A DNA stretch of 64,000 nucleotides from the NCBI RefSeq assembly GCF_000379605.1, contig NZ_KB902746.1, positions 145,412-209,411 of the forward strand, read 5' to 3'. This DNA comes from Rhizobium giardinii bv. giardinii H152. GTDB lineage: Bacteria > Pseudomonadota > Alphaproteobacteria > Rhizobiales > Rhizobiaceae. A model generated the notes under the pieces. That model saw only the letters and a program-made list of their open reading frames with translations, had not been told where the DNA came from and ran no database searches. Numbering within the stretch: position 1 is the stretch's first letter; each line of letters starts with the position of its first letter. Positions 7,890-16,586 of the stretch are shown here, one piece after another. The position numbers and the translations under genes are program-made.

Positions 7890-8912
7890 CTAAAGCTTCA
7901 CAGTGGTGTTGCCCTGAACCAGCTGTATCGCTGCTCGCCACGATCCAGTCACATCCGCCTTCGCAAGTATATCCAAAAGCGCCTGAGCTGCCGTCTTGCC
8001 AATCGCAACGCGAGGCACGTCAACGGTTGTGAGCTTGGTCCGCACCGCGTTGGGAATGGACGTCCCGTTAAACCCAACGACCGAGACGCGGTCTGGGATA
8101 GCTATGCCCGCTTCGTGCAAATAGCACAAGCCGCCAAGTGCCATGGCGTCATTGAGGAAGTGGACTGCCTGTATGTCTGGATGGGTCCGGATCAATTGCT
8201 CCGCCAAGGCGCGGCCTGTATCGGCCTGTCTCGGTTTCTCTTCGGACGTCATGCTCACGAGATCGACGCCTTCGGCGGCAAGCGAAGACTGCAGGGACAG
8301 GTAGCGGCGGCGGGCACAGAGATCCTTGTCCAACTCGGCGCCGACATAGGCGACACGCCGCAAGCCGCGTGCGAGAAAATGCGTGGCGACCAGGTGGCCC
8401 GCCTCAGCATGGGAGGGACCTGCACCAAAATCGAAATCGGTGTTGTCGCAATCCCAAAGCTGAATGGCCGGGCAATTGCGTTTTGCCAGCAATCTTTCCG
8501 CATCCGCACTGCGCGCCATCCCACCGTTCAGCAGCAGCCCCGCCGGCCGAAATGACAGCATCGTCCGGATGAGATCAGCTTCGACGGACGGATCAAAATG
8601 CGATTCCCCAATAAATGTCTGAAAGCCTCTGGGCCGAAGGACCGCGTTTACCCCGCTCAGGACTTCGGAAAAAACGATATCGCTGATTGAAGGGATGATC
8701 ACAGCGACCATCCGGCTTGAACGTGAACTGAGCGATCCCGCGAGGCTATTGGGCAGATATCCAAGCTCGTGGGCGGCCTGCCTCACCCTCCGTCGTGTTT
8801 CCTCGGAAATGTTTCCGACGTCGCGCATCACCTTGGAGACAGTCATTCTGCTCACCCCTGCTTTTGCGGCCACTTCAAGGAGCGTGACGACCTTCCCGCG
8901 CTCTTCTTCCAT
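7890..8912 (-). CDS. LacI-family transcriptional regulator of the amino acid ABC operon
   Basis: 340 residues from the ATG at 8912 (GGGAGC about seven bases upstream). The frame is open to 8978, but that start would lie inside the operator palindrome and has no ribosome binding site. The N-terminal helix-turn-helix reads LLEVAAKAGVSRMTVSKVMR with a hinge near residue 50 (GYLPNSLAGSL), followed by a periplasmic-binding-protein-like effector domain. It is divergent from the ABC importer at 9187-12130 and two LacI-type palindromes lie between them. A LacI protein next to an amino-acid-type importer is less usual than next to a sugar importer, so the effector may be an amino acid conjugate or opine-like compound; that is speculation. 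Confidence 0.9.
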   Translation of the reverse strand: MEEERGKVVTLLEVAAKAGVSRMTVSKVMRDVGNISEETRRRVRQAAHELGYLPNSLAGSLSSRSSRMVAVIIPSISDIVFSEVLSGVNAVLRPRGFQTFIGESHFDPSVEADLIRTMLSFRPAGLLLNGGMARSADAERLLAKRNCPAIQLWDCDNTDFDFGAGPSHAEAGHLVATHFLARGLRRVAYVGAELDKDLCARRRYLSLQSSLAAEGVDLVSMTSEEKPRQADTGRALAEQLIRTHPDIQAVHFLNDAMALGGLCYLHEAGIAIPDRVSVVGFNGTSIPNAVRTKLTTVDVPRVAIGKTAAQALLDILAKADVTGSWRAAIQLVQGNTTVKL

Positions 8913-8961
8913 CTTCACTGCTCCCCGAAGAGGCCTCGCGCCAAAGGGCTTGACGCCCGAT

Positions 8962-8979
8962 AATGTTATCGATAACATT
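8962..8979. promoter_or_regulatory. LacI-type operator 1 (perfect 18-bp palindrome)
   Basis: AATGTTATCGATAACATT is a perfect palindrome with a central CG, the hallmark of LacI/GalR operators. It lies 50 bases upstream of the lacI start and in the divergent region before the ABC operon. Confidence 0.8.
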
Positions 8980-8983
8980 TGCC

Positions 8984-9001
8984 TAGGTTAGCGATAACCT
9001 A
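8984..9001. promoter_or_regulatory. LacI-type operator 2
   Basis: TAGGTTAGCGATAACCTA is symmetrical in 16 of 18 positions, with the same central CG and TTA/TAA arms as operator 1. The two centres are 22 bases apart, about two helical turns, so dimers on the same DNA face could cooperate. Confidence 0.7.
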
Positions 9002-9186
9002 AGTGCGGCACGGATGCAATATTGCGGCACCGAACGACTGGGTTTCGGGGGAACGTCGATGGAGGCGACTTCCACCAATCCTCACCTTGCGCAAGCAACC
9101 TTACCGGTTCGAGACCGCGAAACGGAAGTCGCACAACGAATTCCATGTCGGAGCAATCCGCAATCACCCAAGTGGAGGAAAGACCA

Positions 9187-9990
9187 ATGAAGATTTCGAA
9201 TTTCATGCGTGCCGCGGTGACCGCGATCGGGATAGGGGTCGCAAGCCTGGCTTCGATTGCCGACGCCGGTGCCGCGGCCTTGAACGACATCATTTCGCGC
9301 GGAACGGTTCGGATCGGCGTGTTGACCGGGGCGCCGCCAATGGGGATGGTGGATGAAAAGGGCAATCCAACTGGTTATGACGTCGATGTCGCAAATCTGA
9401 TCGCTGGATATCTGTCGCTGCCCGTTGAACTTGTGCCGCTGACCCCGCCGGCTCGTATTCCAGCCCTTCAGACCGGCAAAGTGGATTTTCTGGTCGCGAC
9501 GCTGGCACCAACCGGCGAGCGCGCCAAGACCGTCATGTTCACGCAGCCTTACAGCGCCTTCAACATGGACATTATCTCCGGTCCCGACCAGAAATTCGCG
9601 AGCCTTGCCGATCTCGCGGGTAAGCGCGTGGCGGTCAATCGTGGCTCGTCGCAGGAGACTGCACTGCGCAAGGCGGCCGTACCGGGCCTGGAAATCGTTG
9701 TTTTCGAGGACGATTCCACCAGCGCACAGGCTCTGATCGCCGGTCAGGCCGATGCGGTTGCTCTGCCCTCGACCGTGGGCGAAGCGATTATCAAACAGCG
9801 TCCCGATGCGGGCCTGCAGGTGGGATTCACCTTCTTCCAGCAAGGCAATTCAATGGCGACGAAACTGGAGGATTTCGAACTCCGCCAGTGGCTGAACACG
9901 GCGATTTACCTGATGAAGATCTCCGGAGATCTCGACAAGGTTGCAATGAAATGGACAGGCCGCCCGATGCCGACCCTTCCATCCTTCTAA
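9187..9990 (+). CDS. Polar amino acid ABC transporter, periplasmic binding protein
   Basis: 267 residues from the ATG at 9187 (GGAGGAA about seven bases upstream); the frame is open further 5' without a binding site. A signal peptide covers about 1-30 and ends near ASIADAGAAA. The mature protein is a family 3 solute-binding protein: RGTVRIGVLTGAPPMG, then GYDVDVANLIAGYL, and FLVATLAPTGERAKTVMFTQPY. It should capture a polar amino acid or related compound in the periplasm and deliver it to the two permeases encoded next. First gene of a four-gene operon facing away from lacI. Confidence 0.9.
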   Translation: MKISNFMRAAVTAIGIGVASLASIADAGAAALNDIISRGTVRIGVLTGAPPMGMVDEKGNPTGYDVDVANLIAGYLSLPVELVPLTPPARIPALQTGKVDFLVATLAPTGERAKTVMFTQPYSAFNMDIISGPDQKFASLADLAGKRVAVNRGSSQETALRKAAVPGLEIVVFEDDSTSAQALIAGQADAVALPSTVGEAIIKQRPDAGLQVGFTFFQQGNSMATKLEDFELRQWLNTAIYLMKISGDLDKVAMKWTGRPMPTLPSF

Positions 9991-10057
9991 CCGGGTCGCG
10001 CAAGAGCCTGCTGGCGACGGGCGCCGGCAGGCCGCGAAACTTCGACGGAGCTTGCTC

Positions 10058-10762
10058 ATGTCCTATACGTTCCAATTCGGCGTGGTTGCGCAGTACCAGG
10101 ATGAAATCCTCACCGGTATCTGGCTGACGATCAAGCTGTCGGTCCTTTCGATCATTCTCGGCTCAGCCGCCGGTGTCGTGCTCGCATCGATGCGCTCCAT
10201 ACAGGGCGGCACGGTGCGGTTTCTAGTCGATGCCTACGTCGAAATTATCCGCAACACGCCCTTTCTGGTCCAACTCTTCATTGTCTATTTCGGGCTTCCC
10301 GGCCTTGGTCTGCGCGTCGGCGCCGACACAGCGGCATTGATCGGCATGACCATCAATCTCGCCGCCTATTCGACGGAAATCATCCGCGCCGGCATCGAGG
10401 CCGTCCACAAACCCCAGATCGAGGCCGGTGAGGCGCTCGGCTTCACGCGTTTTCAGATCTATCGCCACGTCGTCATCGTGCCGGCCATCGCCAAGGTCTA
10501 TCCAGCGCTATGCAGCCAGTTCGTGCTTATGATGCTGGCGTCGAGCATCTGCTCGGCGATCTCGACGCATGAGTTGGCCGCCTCGGCTGCCTTCGTTGAA
10601 TCACAGACATACCGATCGTTCGAGATCTATATCGTTGTCACCCTGATCTATCTCGCACTTGCGTTGGCGCTGAGGGCGGGCCTAGCACTTGTGGGCATGT
10701 GGCTTTTCGGCCGCCGCGTCGCCCGGCAGGCGATGACGGTGCTCCCGGAGGTGCCGGCATGA
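10058..10762 (+). CDS. Polar amino acid ABC transporter permease 1 (HisM/GlnP type)
   Basis: 234 residues from the ATG at 10058 (GGAG at 10047-10050); a TTG two codons earlier is less likely. Five or so membrane segments, and the HisMQ signature EIIRNTPFLVQLFIVYFGLP followed by the coupling loop EAGEALGFTRFQIYRHVVIP-like region. It overlaps the next permease by four bases (ATGA), implying a heterodimeric pore made from a coupled transcript. It ends with a basic cytoplasmic tail. Confidence 0.9.
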   Translation: MSYTFQFGVVAQYQDEILTGIWLTIKLSVLSIILGSAAGVVLASMRSIQGGTVRFLVDAYVEIIRNTPFLVQLFIVYFGLPGLGLRVGADTAALIGMTINLAAYSTEIIRAGIEAVHKPQIEAGEALGFTRFQIYRHVVIVPAIAKVYPALCSQFVLMMLASSICSAISTHELAASAAFVESQTYRSFEIYIVVTLIYLALALALRAGLALVGMWLFGRRVARQAMTVLPEVPA

Positions 10763-11406
10763 CGCTCAGAACATTTGGTTTTGATGAATTCGGCTTTTTG
10801 CTGCAAGCGCTGCATTGGACCCTCCTCCTGACGGTCATCGCGTTGATCGGCGGGGGCCTTCTCGGATTTGCAGTGGCGCTTGCCCGCACCTCCAGCGTCC
10901 AGGCCATTAGGTTTGCAGCAGGCACCTATATCCAGGTCATCCAGGGTATTCCGGTGCTGATGATCCTGTTTTTGTCCTATTACGGTCTCAGCCTTGCGGG
11001 GTTTGAACTGCCGCCGCTCTTTGCCGCGGGCGCATCGATGACGATTTACACATCTGGCTATCTTGCAGAAATCTGGCGCGGCTGCATCCAGGCGGTGCCG
11101 AAGCAGCAATGGGAAGCGTCGGAGTCGCTCGCAATGACGCGGCTGCAGCAGTATCGCTACGTCGTCCTACCCCAGGCGGGGCGCATTTCCCTTCCGCCAA
11201 CCGTCGGTTTCGCGGTGCAGGTGGTCAAGAACACCTCGATCACCTCAATCATCGGCTTTGTCGAACTCGCGCGTGCCGGGCAACTGATCAATAACGCGAC
11301 GTTCCAGCCCTTCCGCGTCTTCATCGCGGTTGCCGTTCTGTATTTTGTCGTCTGTTACCCATTGTCCCAGCTCTCGCGTTGGCTGGAAAGGAGGCTTCAT
11401 GCCTGA
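10759..11406 (+). CDS. Polar amino acid ABC transporter permease 2
   Basis: 215 residues from the ATG at 10759, which overlaps the stop of permease 1 (ATGA); longer in-frame starts would lie inside that gene. Family signatures are YIQVIQGIPVLMILFLSYYG and the coupling motif WEASESLAMTRLQQYRYVVL. It pairs with permease 1 to form the channel and meets the ATPase through this loop. The ATPase gene starts eight bases before it ends. Confidence 0.9.
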   Translation: MTLRTFGFDEFGFLLQALHWTLLLTVIALIGGGLLGFAVALARTSSVQAIRFAAGTYIQVIQGIPVLMILFLSYYGLSLAGFELPPLFAAGASMTIYTSGYLAEIWRGCIQAVPKQQWEASESLAMTRLQQYRYVVLPQAGRISLPPTVGFAVQVVKNTSITSIIGFVELARAGQLINNATFQPFRVFIAVAVLYFVVCYPLSQLSRWLERRLHA

Positions 11407-12130
11407 AGTAGTCGTTGAAAATGTTCACAAGAGCTTCGGTGCGCTCGAAGTGCTCAAGGGGGTGTCGCTCACCGTCGGACGCGGCGAAGTCTTCGCGCTG
11501 ATCGGCCGGTCCGGTTCCGGAAAAAGCACGCTGCTCCGATGCATGAACGGACTGGAGAAGATCAATTCGGGCCGGATCGAGATCGCGGGCCACGCGCTCG
11601 GCGGTGACGCCAAGACCTTGCGCAGCCTGCGTGCCGACGTCGGCATCGTCTTCCAGAGCTACAACCTCTTTCCGCATCTGACCGTCGGCGAGAACATCAT
11701 GCTCGCGCCACGCATCGTCAAGGGCGCGACTAGGCCCGAAACGCAGCAAATTGCCCGCGAGGTGCTCCAACTCGTCGGCCTCGCCGAGAAGTTCGATTCA
11801 TATCCCGATCAGCTCTCCGGCGGGCAACAACAGCGCGTGGCGATTGCCCGCTCGCTTGCCATGCGGCCGAAGGTAATGCTCTTTGACGAGGTAACCTCGG
11901 CGCTCGACCCGGAACTGACAGAGGAAGTGCTGATGGTGATGGAACAACTCGCCCGTGACGGCATGACCATGATACTTGTGACGCATGAAATGAGTTTCGC
12001 ACGCCGCGTGGCTACGCAAACCATCTTCATGCATAAGGGCACGATCTGGGAAGCAGGACCATCCCGGGAACTGTTCGCTAACCCGCAGACGCCGGAATTG
12101 CGGCAGTTTGTGAAATCCGACGTCAAGTAG
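11399..12130 (+). CDS. Amino acid ABC transporter ATP-binding protein (GlnQ/HisP type)
   Basis: 243 residues from the ATG at 11399 (GGAAAGGAGG just upstream, inside permease 2). Complete nucleotide-binding domain: Walker A GRSGSGKST, Q-loop VFQSYNLFPHLTV, signature LSGGQQQRVAIARSLA, Walker B VMLFDEVTSALDPE and a switch histidine in LVTHEMSF. Length and sequence fit the polar amino acid subfamily. It is the last gene of the operon 9187-12130. Confidence 0.92.
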   Translation: MPEVVVENVHKSFGALEVLKGVSLTVGRGEVFALIGRSGSGKSTLLRCMNGLEKINSGRIEIAGHALGGDAKTLRSLRADVGIVFQSYNLFPHLTVGENIMLAPRIVKGATRPETQQIAREVLQLVGLAEKFDSYPDQLSGGQQQRVAIARSLAMRPKVMLFDEVTSALDPELTEEVLMVMEQLARDGMTMILVTHEMSFARRVATQTIFMHKGTIWEAGPSRELFANPQTPELRQFVKSDVK

Positions 12131-12321
12131 CTATCGGAAGACAGGGAAGCGGCATGCCCCGGTTGCTCGCAAGGATCTGCGTGCGGCGGTGGCGCGAGCG
12201 CTGAGCCTTGTTGAAGGCGAACGTTCGCCTACATACTGTTCTGTCAGGCCCACGATAGCGCAGACCCAACGACCCATCCGCCGACCAAGATGAACTAGCC
12301 AAGCAAACATGGGAGAGACCG

Positions 12322-12768
12322 ATGCAAGATCCCAATGTCGTTCGCCGCGAGATGCGCATCCCGGCGCCGCCCGCCGCGGTGTTCGCGCTCATGACCGATC
12401 CAGAGAATATTCTGCGCTGGATGGGAACAGAGGCACAGATCGAACCTCAGCCTGGGGGCATTTATCTCGTCAATGTCACCGGCGCTCGCTTCGCTCGTGG
12501 AACCTTTCGCGAGGTGGTGCCGGTGCACCGCCTGGCATACAGCTTCGGCTGGGACGGTAGCGAGGTGGTTCCTCCTGAATCGAGCCTGGTCGAAATCGAT
12601 CTGATCGAACAACCTGATGGAACGCTTCTGCGCCTGACTCATTCCGGCCTTCCCAATGCAGAGCAATGTGCCGGCCACGCGGAAGGCTGGGCTCACTACC
12701 TCGATCGACTGGCCGAGGTTGCCGCCGGTGGCAAACCGGGTCCGGACCCGTGGGCTGGACGGGTGTAA
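12322..12768 (+). CDS. SRPBCC/AHSA1-family protein
   Basis: 148 residues; ATG at 12322 with GGGAGAG about five bases upstream. It shows the START-like fold pattern of the AHSA1 group: an N-terminal strand REMRIPAPPAAVFALMTDPE, a WMGTEAQIEPQPGG segment and a C-terminal helix containing GHAEGWAHYLDRLAEV. These small hydrophobic-pocket proteins have varied or unknown ligands. It precedes the cyclase gene by about 260 bases on the same strand but nothing shows they act together. Confidence 0.8.
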   Translation: MQDPNVVRREMRIPAPPAAVFALMTDPENILRWMGTEAQIEPQPGGIYLVNVTGARFARGTFREVVPVHRLAYSFGWDGSEVVPPESSLVEIDLIEQPDGTLLRLTHSGLPNAEQCAGHAEGWAHYLDRLAEVAAGGKPGPDPWAGRV

Positions 12769-13025
12769 TTGCACTCCGAAATCGGCGCCTTTGAGCGCTG
12801 AGATATCTAGCTTAACCGGCGGCTCGCAGACGTTGCAACCGACGAGACTACATCGTGCCACTGCAGTATGGCGACCTGGCACGGGACGGTGGGACAGCGG
12901 AAACCCATGCGGATTGCCCTTCCCGAAGGAGCCCGGTCCTAGTATTCACATGCGGCAACCCGACGGGTAGAAGCGCAACCACCATAGCGGATGACAGCCT
13001 GTGGCCGCCATGGCATGATCTCAGC

Positions 13026-14084
13026 ATGGATTTGCCCGCCCCTCTTGTCTGGTTGATTGACGAGGCAGCTGCCTCGCCTGACCCTCAATCGTTCCTGGCC
13101 GAGTTGGGCTCCCGCCTACTGGCCGATGGCCTGCCGCTTGCCGGCGGAGCGTTGACGCTCGCAACGCCCCATCCGATCATCGCCTATCGCACATGGCTAT
13201 GGCGGGCGGAAACCGGGGCGGTGATTGAAGCGCTGAGCTTCGTCGGCGGCCCCCCCAATCAAGCCGGGTGCGACTGGCTGGCCGGGCTTGGACCGGTGCG
13301 GGAGGACAAAGTCCCCTCGGCATCAAACGGTCCGGTGCTGGGCTGGGCTGGGGCCCGGCCATTCGGCCCCGTAGAGGCCGATCGGCTGCGCCAGGCAGCG
13401 CGTTTCGCCGCGGCGCCCCTGGCCGCCTTAGCCGCGCGCGGCGCGCTGAGCGCACTGCTCGAGGCTTATCTCGGTCGGCGGAGTGCCGCCCGGGTACAGG
13501 CCGGCGCGCTGTCTCGCGGCACGGGGGAGACGATCCGCGCTGCGCTACTCTATGCCGATCTGCGCGACTTCACGGCACTGTCCGAGGCGACAGAGCCCGC
13601 GGCGGTGATAGCTGCCCTCGACGCCTGGTTCGACCGGGTCACCGGAGCGGTGCATGCTTTCGGGGGCGAAGTGCTGAAGTTCATAGGCGACGGCGTGCTG
13701 GCGATTTTCCCCGTCGCCGGCAAGCAAGGCGAGGCTTGCGACGCGGCATTGCGCGCGATCGCCGCCGCTCGCGCCGGGATGGCCCATCTCGACGCGGTGC
13801 GCCAGACGCAAAGATTGCCTCCGCTACCCTTTGGTGTGGCGCTACATTTCGGAGAGATATTATGGGGCAATGTCGGCGCTGCCGACCGGCTGGACTTTAC
13901 CGCCATCGGGCCTGCCGTCAACCTGGTCAGCCGGCTCGAAGGTCTATGCAAGCCCCTTGGTTACAACGTGCTCATCTCAGGCGCGGTGGCGGTAGAGGCA
14001 ACAACAGCTTTGGTGTCCCTGGGCAGGCACCGATTGCGCGGTATCGCCCATCCCTGCTCGGTTTTTACCTTGCCTGAAAATTGA
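13026..14084 (+). CDS. Class III adenylate/guanylate cyclase
   Basis: 352 residues from the ATG at 13026; the frame is open to 12855 but no good binding site is visible for any start. The C-terminal catalytic domain (about 155-350) has the metal aspartates in YADLRDFTAL and FIGDGVLAIF, a substrate lysine in EVLKFIGD, and the transition-state Asn/Arg region in IGPAVNLVSRLEGL. The usual Asp after IG is replaced by Pro. The first 150 residues are an unidentified, probably regulatory, domain. Rhizobia carry many such soluble cyclases making cAMP. Substrate choice cannot be fixed from the sequence by eye. Confidence 0.85.
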   Translation: MDLPAPLVWLIDEAAASPDPQSFLAELGSRLLADGLPLAGGALTLATPHPIIAYRTWLWRAETGAVIEALSFVGGPPNQAGCDWLAGLGPVREDKVPSASNGPVLGWAGARPFGPVEADRLRQAARFAAAPLAALAARGALSALLEAYLGRRSAARVQAGALSRGTGETIRAALLYADLRDFTALSEATEPAAVIAALDAWFDRVTGAVHAFGGEVLKFIGDGVLAIFPVAGKQGEACDAALRAIAAARAGMAHLDAVRQTQRLPPLPFGVALHFGEILWGNVGAADRLDFTAIGPAVNLVSRLEGLCKPLGYNVLISGAVAVEATTALVSLGRHRLRGIAHPCSVFTLPEN

Positions 14085-14547
14085 GTTTCGTCCGCCATTT
14101 CCGGCCGAGAGCGCGATCGGCGCTTTCGGATCCTTTGCCGCCCGCGGCGGTTGCCGGACAGAAAGTTACTCTGTCCGCGTCGAGCGCCGCCATGATCGAC
14201 TATGTGGGCAACCAGTTCGCGCTTTTTTGTCCTTGGAGGGTTGAAAAGACGCGCCCAAGCGCCGGGGCTGGAAATTGTCGCGCGCCGGATCGCCTATAGA
14301 CGAGAGGAACTGGCCGCGATGTGGAGTGAAGCGTTTGCAGATCTCGTCGGCTGCCAACGCGACCTTGGAAACTCTGGACAGCCCCGCGAATAACTCCGCC
14401 GGGATGCCGCGCCGCGCGAAAAGCAACCAAATGCGCCAGCGCTGAGAGAACGGGCTATTTGAATATCTTCCGTCGCTCTGCAGTGACCTGAACGCACACT
14501 CAAATGTTACGTTCCGATAACAGGTTTGCGTCAATGGGAGAGAAAGC
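14085..14547 (+). other. Intergenic region with a possible degraded helical ORF
   Basis: No intact gene. At about 14190-14450 the plus strand carries protein-like stretches in shifted frames (LEIVARRIAYRREELAAMW, then LDSPANNSAGMPRR) that look like one helical protein damaged by frameshifts; the family is not recognised. The region just before 14548 must contain the promoter of the LuxR-type regulator. Confidence 0.3.
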
Positions 14548-15189
14548 ATGGTTTCATCCGTGTCGCAGGAGGCGGTAGGGCGTGTTCTGATCGCAGAACG
14601 CAATCCGCTTGTCATTGCCGCCCTGCGAGGGTTGTTTTCCGAAAATTCCCGCTTCTTCATCGTAGATACGGCGCGCACATCAGCCGAGCTTTGCGAGAAA
14701 CTTACCTTGGTCGAGACTGATTGTGTGCTGCTATCCTGGCAACTCGAAGATGCCGAGGCTCCGGATGTGCTGGCGGATCTCGGCCGTCTGGGCTTCGATC
14801 CGAAAATCGTGCTGTTTGCCGATACCAATAACCCTTCGATGGTCAATGAAACGATCCGGCTCGGCGTGAACGGGCTCTGCTACCAGTTCGAAGATCCGGA
14901 GATTCTCTTTGCGACGCTCACCGCCGTGATGCAGGGCCGCATCTGCATTCCCTATACGGTGCTCTCAAAAATTTCCAATACGCCTTTCCAACAACTCACC
15001 GCGCGCGAGACGGAACTGCTCGGCATGCTCTCCAATGGGTGGTCGAACACCCAGATCGCCAGCCGCACAGGCATTTCCGAGAATACGGTGAAATATCATC
15101 TCAAAAATCTCTACGACAAACTTGAAGTGCGCAATCGCGCCATGGCCGTTGCGCTTTACACCAGAGAGCGTCGGCGCAATCCGCATTGA
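14548..15189 (+). CDS. Orphan LuxR/NarL-type regulator with degenerate receiver domain
   Basis: 213 residues, ATG with GGGAGAG upstream. The first 125 residues have the receiver fold (GRVLIAERNPLVIAALRGLF), but the phosphorylated Asp is replaced by Ser at residue 63 (VLLSWQL), and the acidic pocket reads AER instead of the usual paired acids. It is therefore a pseudo-receiver that cannot be phosphorylated in the normal way. The C-terminal LuxR helix-turn-helix is intact (LTARETELLGML, NTQIASRTGISENTVKYHLK). It is followed on the same strand by sgaA-mcl-mtkAB and probably regulates them; that is inferred from position. Confidence 0.85.
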   Translation: MVSSVSQEAVGRVLIAERNPLVIAALRGLFSENSRFFIVDTARTSAELCEKLTLVETDCVLLSWQLEDAEAPDVLADLGRLGFDPKIVLFADTNNPSMVNETIRLGVNGLCYQFEDPEILFATLTAVMQGRICIPYTVLSKISNTPFQQLTARETELLGMLSNGWSNTQIASRTGISENTVKYHLKNLYDKLEVRNRAMAVALYTRERRRNPH

Positions 15190-15340
15190 GACTACCTACG
15201 GGTAGGCCGCGCCCTACCCATTCTTCCCAAGAGCCACCCAATGGTACCGCGTTTGAGCTGCCCGTCAGGCACTATTTTCCGTCTGGGCGAGTGTTGTGCG
15301 CAATAGGTCAGCAAGGCAGTTTTGGTGCCGAGGAACAGTC
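15184..15340. repeat. Direct repeat copy A, upstream of sgaA
   Basis: About 157 bases, starting in the last codon of the LuxR-type gene, that align with copy B at 19744-19903. Shared blocks include GGCCGCGCCCTACCCA, CCACCC, CTGCCC, GCGAGTGTTGT and GAGGAAC, in the same order and spacing. By eye about 60-70% of bases agree. It contains a hairpin, GGGTAGG with CCTACCC, that could end transcription of the LuxR-type gene. The pair flanks the four serine-cycle genes. Confidence 0.6.
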
Positions 15341-15373
15341 CGCCCGCGGACGCTGCGTGCATCGGAGGAAACC

Positions 15374-16564
15374 ATGCCAGGCTACAATCATCTCTTCATC
15401 CCCGGCCCCACCAACATCCCCGAACAGGTCCGCCAAGCGATGAACCTGCCGATGGAGGACATGCGCTCCCCACGCTTTCCGGAGCTGACGCTGCCACTGT
15501 TCGCCGACCTCAGACGAGTGTTCAAGAACCAGAACGGCCGCGTCTTCATCTATCCTTCCTCCGGCACCGGCGCCTGGGAAGCGGCAATGACCAACGTACT
15601 TTCGCCCGGTGATCATGTGCTGATGAGCCGCTTCGGCCAGTTCTCGCATCTCTGGGTCGACATGGCCGAGCGCCTCGGCTTCAAGGTTGATTGCATCGAC
15701 ATGGAATGGGGCACGGGCGTGCCGGTCGAGCTCTATGCGGAACGTCTCACTGGCGACAAGGCGCACACGATCAAGGCCGTCTTCGTGACGCATAATGAGA
15801 CCGCAACCGGCGTGACCTCGGATGTCGCCGCCGTCCGGGCCGCCCTTGATGCCTGCAACCATCCGGCCCTTCTCTTCGTCGATGGCGTTTCCTCGATCGG
15901 CTCGATCGATTTCCGCCAGGGCGAATGGGGCGTCGATTGCGCCGTCTCCGGATCCCAGAAGGGCTTCATGCTGCCTGCCGGTCTCGGTTTCCTGTCGGTC
16001 AGCGAGAAGGCGCTCGACGCTGCGAAGACCGCGCGTCACATGCGCTGCTACTTCTCGTTCGAGGACATGATCAAGACCAACGACGCGGGCTATTTTCCCT
16101 ATACACCGCCGACGCAGCTTCTGCGGGGTCTGCGCGCCTCGCTCGACGTCATTTTCGAGGAAGGCCTCGAGAACATCTTCACCCGCCACCATCACCTCGC
16201 CAACGGCGTCCGCGCCGCAGTTTCCGCCTGGGGGCTGAAACTCTGCGCTTCAGAACCGAAGTGGTACTCGGACACCGTCTCGGCCATCCGACTGCCGGAG
16301 GGCGTCGACGGCGCCGAGGTCATCAAGCACGCCTATCGCACCTACAACACCTCGCTCGGCAGCGGGCTCAGCAAGGTGGCGGGCAAGGTATTTCGCATCG
16401 GCCATCTCGGGTCGCTGAACGAAGTCATGGTGCTTGGTGCGCTCGCAGCCGCCGAACTCACATTGCTCGATTGCGGCGTGGAGATCGAGGCTGGCTCGGG
16501 CGGGGGGGCCGCGATCAACCAGTTCCGCGCCGCCGCCGCGACGGCGACAGCCAAAGCTGCTTGA
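15374..16564 (+). CDS. sgaA: Serine-glyoxylate aminotransferase
   Basis: 396 residues from the ATG at 15374 (GGAGGAA five bases upstream). A PLP-dependent class V aminotransferase that converts serine and glyoxylate to hydroxypyruvate and glycine. It opens with the family signature FIPGPTNIPEQVRQAM, has an SSGTGAWE cofactor-phosphate loop at 62-69, the aspartate in LLFVDGVSSIGS, and the Schiff-base lysine K196 in SGSQKGFML. Length is usual for the family. It begins the operon sgaA-mcl-mtkA-mtkB. Closely related alanine-glyoxylate aminotransferases cannot be excluded, but the context strongly favours serine. Confidence 0.9.
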   Translation: MPGYNHLFIPGPTNIPEQVRQAMNLPMEDMRSPRFPELTLPLFADLRRVFKNQNGRVFIYPSSGTGAWEAAMTNVLSPGDHVLMSRFGQFSHLWVDMAERLGFKVDCIDMEWGTGVPVELYAERLTGDKAHTIKAVFVTHNETATGVTSDVAAVRAALDACNHPALLFVDGVSSIGSIDFRQGEWGVDCAVSGSQKGFMLPAGLGFLSVSEKALDAAKTARHMRCYFSFEDMIKTNDAGYFPYTPPTQLLRGLRASLDVIFEEGLENIFTRHHHLANGVRAAVSAWGLKLCASEPKWYSDTVSAIRLPEGVDGAEVIKHAYRTYNTSLGSGLSKVAGKVFRIGHLGSLNEVMVLGALAAAELTLLDCGVEIEAGSGGGAAINQFRAAAATATAKAA

Positions 16565-16586
16565 GAAGAGATCAGGGGAGGAATTC

